Assembly (NCBI GenBank): GCA_020736575.1
Contig: JAGPYM010000001.1
Span: 3,286,001-3,350,000 of the forward strand
Length of the DNA: 64,000 nucleotides
Source of the DNA: Thelonectria olida
Lineage: Eukaryota; Ascomycota; Sordariomycetes; Hypocreales; Nectriaceae
Reading direction: 5' to 3'
The notes under the pieces are model-generated. The model did not search any database and had not been told where the DNA came from. It worked only from the letters and a program-made list of their open reading frames with translations. The position numbers were made by a program, and so were the translations under genes. The stretch's first letter is position 1. Each line of letters starts with the position of its first letter. This document shows, piece by piece, positions 57,479 through 64,000 of this stretch.

Positions 57479-60400
57479 CTATGCCGTCTTCGCCTTCTTT
57501 GTCTTGGGAACACGAATTAACCAATAAATTCCGATCGCTGCAACAATATTGAAGAGAATGTACGCCCACATGAACCCAAAATCCCTCCATCGGTTCTCAA
57601 AGCTCACGCCCCTGCCGGCCAGGAACGTATTGGTGTCGGAAATGGAGCAGTACTGGCACGAAGTCCCATTCGAAGCCTCGGGATTGGTAATGTAGCCTCC
57701 AGCAGATTCGACATACTGTTTCATATAGTCGCCGCAAGTCGTGCCGCCGGGAGGCGTGAACTCGATCAGTTCGTTCGGTTCGCAAGAGGCTTCCGCATTC
57801 GCCATCGATACTCCAAGAAGGCCCTCGACGATGTAGGTGAAGGGATTGACCCGGTACATGAAAATCCAGAAACGGGGAAGCTCCGATGGTGGTGCCAGAA
57901 TACTAATTTTTGTGGTCAGAAATGTTTCATTGTCTCAATAGGTGCCACGTACCCGGCAAAGGAGAAGATCATGATCATGATCAGAGTAACGACGCCTCCG
58001 GCGACCTCATCACTCTCAAACCCAGCAATGATCATGTTGGCAAAAGTGCTTGTAAACATGTAAAATAGCCAAATGAAGAGAAATACAGTCACGTTTCGCG
58101 AGTCGACCGAGTTGGTCTCATAGCCATTACGATAAAGACCAGCCGGAAAGTACCAACAAACAAAGCTAAGCACGGCGATGACCTTTCAACCATGTTAGCA
58201 GTCTATCTCGACAGGCCTGGTATAATGAGAATGGCATTTCCCTTACCGAGTTCCAGAAAGCCTCCACAATGATGGTCGAGCCCATGAATGCCTTCCAAGA
58301 GTATGTCTTGGAAGGGCCCTCTCGAGCCTCGTACATGGTGCGTTGGGCGACAAATGCGGGCATCATTTGATTGACAACTTGTGTGAAAATTGTCAAAATC
58401 ATCATAACACCAAACATCTGGTTCTGAAGCCCACGCTCAGTGTTCTTGCCGTTGAAGAAGGTAAGTCCGATGAACAATGACTAAACACAAAAGGAGTCAG
58501 TTTCTTCAGCTCAGTCATTAGATGGCATTCATTTGCTTACCGCGCCAGCAGACAATGTGACCTTGGAGTAAATATAACCTGGGCTGCGCCAGTACTGCTG
58601 GAAGAGCCTCTTTGTCACCTCAACGAATTGCTCTTTGGGGGATGAGGCAAACTCGTTGTTCGAGCCGTCGTCAGCAACATGTTGAGGTACAGAGCCGTCT
58701 TCTGCGGCCAGTCTTGCCAACTCGTCTTGGACATGAGCATGCTCTGAGGAAGCTTGCCACACTTCAGGCCAGTTGATGTCAGTGTGAGACCCGGGGGCTG
58801 CACCGATGACATCCAACATGTATTCCGCCGGGTTCGCGTCAGGCGGGCATTCTCGAGCTCCATTCCGCGTGAAGTAGTCGACCAAGATGTGAGACTTCTT
58901 CCCGACGTCTCCAAAGTAGATAGTCCTTCCCTTTGACAGTAGTAGCAGCCGATCAAAGCGCTGGAACAACATGGCTGACGGTTGGTGAATCGTGCATAGA
59001 ATAGCTTGTCCGTTCTTGGTCAGCTTCTCCATCAGATTGCAGATAGACCAAGATGTCTGGCTATCAAGTCCCGAGGTCGGCTCGTCCAGAAAGAGTAGAA
59101 GCTGCGGTCTTGCTGCGAGTTCCACGCCGATCGTCAGTCTCTTCCTCTGTTCCACATTCAAGCCGTCTCCAGGGACTCCGATGACAGCTTCGGAATATTC
59201 TTGCATGTCGAGGAGACTGATGACGGTATCGACATAGGCTATTTTTTCTTCTCTCGAGTATCGCTGAGGTTGGCGGAGGAGGGCACTAAATGTGAGAGCC
59301 TCGCGGACCGTCGACGTGTGCACATGAAGATCTTGCTGCTGGACATAGCCGGTTTGTTGTTGAAAGGACTCGCGCACCTTTCCGTCAACTAGCATGTCAC
59401 CAGTAACACAACCCATTGTCACTCTGCTGGCCAAAACATCAAGAAGCGTCGTTTTACCAGCTCCAGAGGCTCCCTGTACACCTATGTGTTAGCCATTATG
59501 CCGTTTAGTTTGCAGAAGAACGTACCATCAATGCTGTAAGAGTCCCAGGTTTGACCCAACCGTCAACGTGGTCAAGGATTCGACGATCTTCTCCCTTGAT
59601 CGCCACATCATAGCACACGTTCCTCCAGTGAAAAACAGAGCGTTGCTTCTCTACATTTGCGGCATCGTCCGGGTCTTCAAAGCTGACTTGCTGAGGTCTG
59701 CTCGCATCCCCAGTTTCTTCATCTCGACGAACTCCTTGTGAGAGCCTCTTCAAGGCCTTGCGGGTGAAGACCAAAACCTCGCCTTTAGACCTCTCTGACG
59801 TGATATACTCGGTCGATACAAGGTGCAGGATCATGAACAAGACTCCGAATGCAACTACCACGAGGAAGTACGACCACTTGTGCGAGTCTTTGTATCCATA
59901 CGCAGACGAGAGGTAAGATGATCCCTTCACATAATCCTCTCCAGGAATGGAGCCTTGAACTGCGCATGCTCTTGAAAATCCAGTGGCCGACTCGTAGCCG
60001 GCGCCTTGCGGCACAAAACTAGAACAAGGAAAGTTCCGATGAGAAAACTCGTTGATCATGAGACTCTCCTGGGCATAAAACGTTGGGTTGAGCCAGCGAA
60101 TCCATCCGATCCAGACAGGCATGTACTGCGGCGTGATGGCAAAGCCTGTGTATAGTGCGATAGCAAGGAGGAGAATTGAGGCTCGTGCGAGGGCCTGGGC
60201 GATTGTCCTCGTGAGCGAGGCAATGAGACGGAATGCCATACTGATGCTCATAGAAACGGAAAACGACACCATAAGGAAGAAGAAGAAGGCCCCAGCATCT
60301 CGTTTCAGGTTTCCCATGAAATAGAAAATGGTATTGATCATGATGGCGTTGAATACCTTGTAGGGAATATCGATGATGATGGAGGATAGAGCTTCGGCGC

Positions 60401-62211
60401 TGGGATGGTAGAGGGCATATCGAGAATGTTTCTCGACGATGTTTCGTTTGGCGTAGAGCGTAAGGATTTCCAGCACATTATTAAATGTGTTCATCATCAT
60501 GATAAAATAGATTAAGAATCCCCGCTTAAAGAAGGCGCCCGTGTTCTCCGGGATATTATAGAAGAGGCTGGCCACGATTAAGGACTCAATGAGGTTGCAA
60601 AGGAGCATAGTGATGGTGACGCTGGGATCTGCCTTGAGCATTAACCAGGATCGACCCAAGGTCAGGCCCATTTGCTCCAGGTAGGACAGAGTGAATGGTG
60701 ACTTGATTCGTTGAGACTTGGACTGATCCCTTTTGCGGGACTCGGTGAAGTTCTGGTAGTTTTCACCACCAAACGGATGGCGCTCAAGGTAATTGTCGAT
60801 CTCGACCAGGAGTCGCTGTCGATGCCCACTGTTCTTCCAGGCCTGCGCGAAGTCATCGGGGGAGCGAGGTGTCTTGTTTTCCCAGCCGGGCTTCGCGGAA
60901 CGTTCTGTGGCGCAAGTCATCGAAGTAAGGAAATCGGCAGTGGTTTGCTGTTCAGGGCAGACGAATCCCAAGCCCTCAAAGTAGGCTTTGGCTTCACCAG
61001 TCTTACCGTAGAAGATCTGCCTGCCTTGATAAAGCAGAAGGACCTTGTCAAATACCTGGAGCACATTAGACTCGTCACGTCTCATCGGATACTCAGGAGA
61101 AGTAACCAACCTCATAGGCATCCTGAGATGCTTGATAGATGGCAACGGCCGAGGTGCAGCCCATAATGTCGGCTTGTGTTCTCAAAGTGCGACAAAAGCT
61201 CGAAGCATTCGCACTGTCTAGCCCTCTTGTGCTATTGTCCCAACATTGCAAAGGCGAATAACTCAGGGCAGCTTCAGCAATCGTCACTCGTTTTCTCTCT
61301 CCTCCACTCACGCCTCGCACGAAGTCGTCTCCGACACGCGTGTTTTTAGTGTGGGAGATGCCAAACATGGCCATCGTCACATCACGCAGATGTTCCGCAT
61401 ATTCGTGCCGTGACACACCCGCCGGGATATTCTTGGGGCATCTTGCACGCGCTGCGAAATAGAGCGTATCTCCTACGCTCAGATGTGCGAAATGCTGGTC
61501 AACTTCGGCAGTATAGATGGCCTCTCCTCGAAATGCAGTCCGAAGCTCTTTAGGCGGAATTCCAGAATAGTTCATCACCGTCCCGTCGTCGATCTCAAAG
61601 CCATGAGTATCCCCTGCAATTGCCTTGAGGAATGTGCTGCAGCCCGACCCGGGTGGACCAAGCACAGCAAGCATCTCTCCGCTATGAAGAACACCTTCGA
61701 CATCTCGCAGAATGTCTACTCTCTTCTTCTTTTCGTGCAGCAGCTTCCTCAGGATGGTTCCAGCTTGGAGGAAGATGTTGCCGACACTCTTCTGGAAGTC
61801 GGTGTCGGTGCCGAATCCAAACACATTGAGGTTCTTAAAGGCCACGCCTGTCGTCCGAGGGGCATTTCCTCCCGACGTATCGGTTCGTAGTTGGTAGAAG
61901 GCCTTTGCCCATCGTCGAGCATTGAAGTCGTCACTGTTCGGGTCTAGTGGGCCACGGGAGGTCGGAAACAAGGTGCCAGGGGCTGCATGTGACTGGGTTG
62001 TAAGTCGACGTGCGAGCTCGAGCACTTCCTCGTTTGTGCTTTCTTCCTGTTCGTCTTGGTCGTTGCCGGAAACCCACTTGTCTTCGCATGCTGCAGTTAT
62101 AGAGGTTGCAGCCGAATCGCTGGGATAACGACATTGAGTGAGGTCGCCAGGCATCATGTTGCCATGTTCGGCGGCTCTCATGTTGGTGACTTCAGCCGGT
62201 TGAAGGCTCAC
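57479..62211 (-). CDS. PDR-type ABC transporter (ABCG full-length)
   Basis: Plasma-membrane efflux pump of 1483 residues in (NBD-TMD)x2 order. Exons: 62211..61111, 61055..59526, 59473..58541, 58480..58247, 58182..57953 and 57902..57479. NBD1 has Walker [10 protein letters not shown] (about residues 185-193, with Cys for Lys, as is normal in fungal PDR pumps), signature [10 protein letters not shown] and [13 protein letters not shown]2 starts just after the second intron with GASGAGKTT (about residue 878), then [17 protein letters not shown] and [13 protein letters not shown]. Two blocks of about six membrane segments follow the NBDs. The extracellular loop near the end holds paired Cys (SCQYCS). 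Such pumps export xenobiotics or the cell's own metabolites; the substrate is unknown. Regulators lie on both sides, and the upstream one shares the promoter. Confidence 0.95.
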
Positions 62212-62298
62212 AGAGGGATCTGAGAATAGAAAAAGAAGAAGAATATGAATTCATTGATTGATCTAGCCAGACGTCATTCTCGCGGCGATTAGCCTTTT

Positions 62299-62306
62299 CT
62301 TATATA
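62299..62306 (-). promoter_or_regulatory. TATA box of the ABC transporter
   Basis: TATATAAG on the minus strand lies about 88-95 bases before the ATG at 62211. Confidence 0.5.
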
Positions 62307-62502
62307 CCGGGAGAAACCCAAAGCACGATATCAACGGCCTATTCATCGACTAATTAATAATGGTTTCCACCGCAAGCTTGGTAATAAAGCTTGGTTTGCA
62401 ACGAAAAAGCAATTGGACATGATTGAATAAGCCTTCTCGCTCAGGGCTTTCCTTGGCGGTGAAATGGCGAAGTTGTAAATGTGGACATGTGGATCTACGA
62501 GA

Positions 62503-62527
62503 CGGACTTTCGGTGGTTGAGAGTCCG
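62503..62527 (+). promoter_or_regulatory. Inverted CGGACT-N13-AGTCCG element, copy 1
   Basis: Perfect 6-base inverted ends around a 13-base spacer. The left end extends to CGGACTTTCGG. It is about 292-316 bases upstream of the ABC start. CGG triplets in inverted order are the usual target type of Zn2Cys6 dimers. Confidence 0.5.
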
Positions 62528-62850
62528 AATGCCCGCCACGAACGAGTGCAAACTCTGCTCCAGAACAACCCTAACCCTCGAGATGATGACTTTGCCAAGT
62601 AGCCTCTCGGTCTTACGACTCTACTACTTACATTCGAAAGCCCGCTAGTGCGAGTCTCCATAAGATCCATCTCTCAAATAGGACCCGAGCCGAGTCTTGA
62701 CTCTGGTATTCGTGCACACACTGAAGAATGACTCTTCCCCCCACATCTGAATCCATCTTTCAAGGTACTACTCAATACCAAAAATTATTGCGTAAAACAT
62801 GTTCATACCAGGCTCAGCCTCAGGCCATTGACTGCCCTCATCTCAATAAG

Positions 62851-62875
62851 CGGACTTATTTTTGCCGAAAGTCCG
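62851..62875 (-). promoter_or_regulatory. Inverted CGGACT-N13-AGTCCG element, copy 2
   Basis: Same ends and same 13-base spacing as copy 1. Read on the minus strand it also begins CGGACTTTCGG, so 17 of 25 bases agree with copy 1. It lies about 179-203 bases upstream of the regulator's ATG. Confidence 0.5.
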
Positions 62876-63053
62876 TCTCAACTCAAATCTGACACCCACG
62901 TGGGTTCCAACAATTGCCATCGCTGAGTAGTGAATTCCTCCAACTCTCCCTCCAAGGGCCGCAACCAGAACTTATCTATCTCCATCTGTTATCGTGTACC
63001 CTGCCTATTGTTAGTGCGCTGTGAACTGAAAGTGCCGGATCTACCGTCTCCTC

Positions 63054-64000
63054 ATGACAGACCCCGAGCATCTGAACCGTCTCTCGGTACGTTGCCTGGA
63101 CCCGACGCTCCCTGTTCCTTGTTCCACAGGTGCCGCTATTAGATCAATCCACTAACCCGGGCGCCAGTGTACAAGATGCAAAGATCGAAAGGTTGGTGTT
63201 TTTTTCTCTGACTAGATCTTCATGACGTTGCTGAGTGAGATAAGGTACGCTGTAATCGGGTCATGCCCCAGTGTGGCAGGTGCAAGGCCCACGACGCAGA
63301 GTGCATCTATCCCAAGCGAGTAAAGAGAAGAAGCGCTCGCGCATTGGCAGAACAGTCTATGTAGGTTGACCTCATTCGTCACTCATGTTGGAATTCTAAT
63401 GAAATGGATCTTTCAGATCTGGACAATCAGAGGCCGCACTGGCCACCATTTTGAATCGACTGGAACGACTTGAAGCACGATCCGTCCACTCAACCATTCC
63501 TCCTCTAACACCAGGAACCGTCTCATGCGCTGCATCATGCGCTGCATCGCCCTCGGCCTGCTCGTCTTCGTCTCCAGCGGCAACAAATGCCCCCAGTTGC
63601 GTTGATTCATACGATGGCCCATGCCGAGGCGATATCGACGCCACAAGCATCCTCAAGGATGCCGTCGCTCAGGTACAAGATCTGAGGCTGCGAGGCCTGT
63701 CAACATCCGCCATCACAGAGGCCATTGATATCCCAGCTGACTTGGCCAAGTACTGGATTCGAAGTAATGGAAAGACTGTTCGACTCTGTGGCGCTCATAT
63801 GAACTGACATGAACAGATTACCTCGCTCATATGCCAACATGGATATTTCACGGTCTTATAAACAAAAAAGCCATTGAGCTTATACCCGACATTATCGGCA
63901 TCTCGCACATCCACATCGACCCAGTCATCCTAGTGATATACTATTGCATTCTTTTCCATGGATGTACTCTCAGAGCCAGCAACGAAGCGTCCAATACCAG
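63054..64000 (+). CDS. Zn2Cys6 transcription factor (cut by the right window edge)
   Basis: Partial regulator. Exons: 63054..63086 (MTDPEHLNRLS), 63168..63191 (24 nt, CTRCKDRK), 63245..63360, 63417..63763 and 63817..beyond 64000. The cluster reads CTRCKDRKVRC, then NRVMPQCGRCKAHDAEC, with normal spacing. A short coiled part follows (ILNRLERLEAR). Exon 5 begins NYLAHMPTWIF and continues into HIHIDPVILVIYYCILFHG, the start of the fungal regulatory domain. The short first exon is the least certain part. It is divergent from the PDR transporter and the best candidate to control it. Confidence 0.85.

Larger units (their letters stand above)
62212..63053. promoter_or_regulatory. Shared divergent promoter of ABC transporter and Zn2Cys6 gene
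   Basis: 842 bases with no gene. It contains two copies of CGGACT-N13-AGTCCG, a TATA box for the ABC gene, and CGG-N5-CCG at 63036-63046 just before the regulator's ATG. See the separate entries. Confidence 0.6.

Noticed and set aside
61600..61680. Cys instead of Lys in Walker A of NBD1 as a defect
   Set aside because: This substitution is the normal state in fungal PDR transporters.
1..64000. CRISPR arrays, bacterial operons, insertion sequences, phage genes
   Set aside because: Spliced eukaryotic genes throughout; no repeat-spacer arrays or transposase-like frames were seen by eye.

Overview
This window is chromosomal DNA from a filamentous ascomycete, most likely a Sordariomycete. The evidence is many 47-90 nt GT...AG introns with CTAAC/CTGAC-type branch sites, a MEF2/Rlm1-type MADS regulator, Zn2Cys6 regulators, a HET-domain gene, a PTH11/rhodopsin-like membrane protein and a fungal PDR transporter. 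Genus and species cannot be fixed by eye. I rebuilt gene models by joining open frames across splice sites; nearly all close in frame, and the exceptions are stated.

Left part (1-19.7 kb). An rlm1-like MADS gene (-) is followed by a 4.1 kb gene-poor stretch. Next come the TFIID subunit TAF1 (-), whose last intron splits the zinc knuckle and holds a complete 119-codon ORF, a D-serine dehydratase-like PLP enzyme (+), a Ser/Gly-rich secreted probable GPI protein (-), 3.7 kb with no visible gene, and a broken NAD(P)-dependent epimerase (-) with an in-frame TAG and a one-base frameshift.

Middle part (20-38 kb). A leaderless, intronless GH3 enzyme (-) and a secreted nine-exon GH3 beta-glucosidase (+) are divergent across 1.7 kb. 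They are followed by a DJ-1/PfpI protein, a Zn2Cys6 regulator whose zinc cluster only closes if a 3-nt microexon is used, a GNAT acetyltransferase (-), a triose-phosphate-transporter-family membrane protein with a 6-nt microexon, and a HET-domain gene.

Right part (38-64 kb). This part looks accessory and metabolic: SDR, FAD monooxygenase, an unassigned ORF, UNC93-like transporter, initiator tRNA-Met, BAHD acyltransferase, rhodopsin-like membrane protein, a second SDR, a Zn2Cys6 regulator, a full-length PDR-type ABC transporter and a second Zn2Cys6 regulator running off the right edge. No PKS, NRPS or terpene synthase is visible. The ABC transporter and the last regulator are divergent, and their shared 842 bp promoter contains two copies, in opposite orientation, of one long inverted element (CGGACT-N13-AGTCCG). 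This suggests a local efflux/regulator circuit and is the most testable novelty here.
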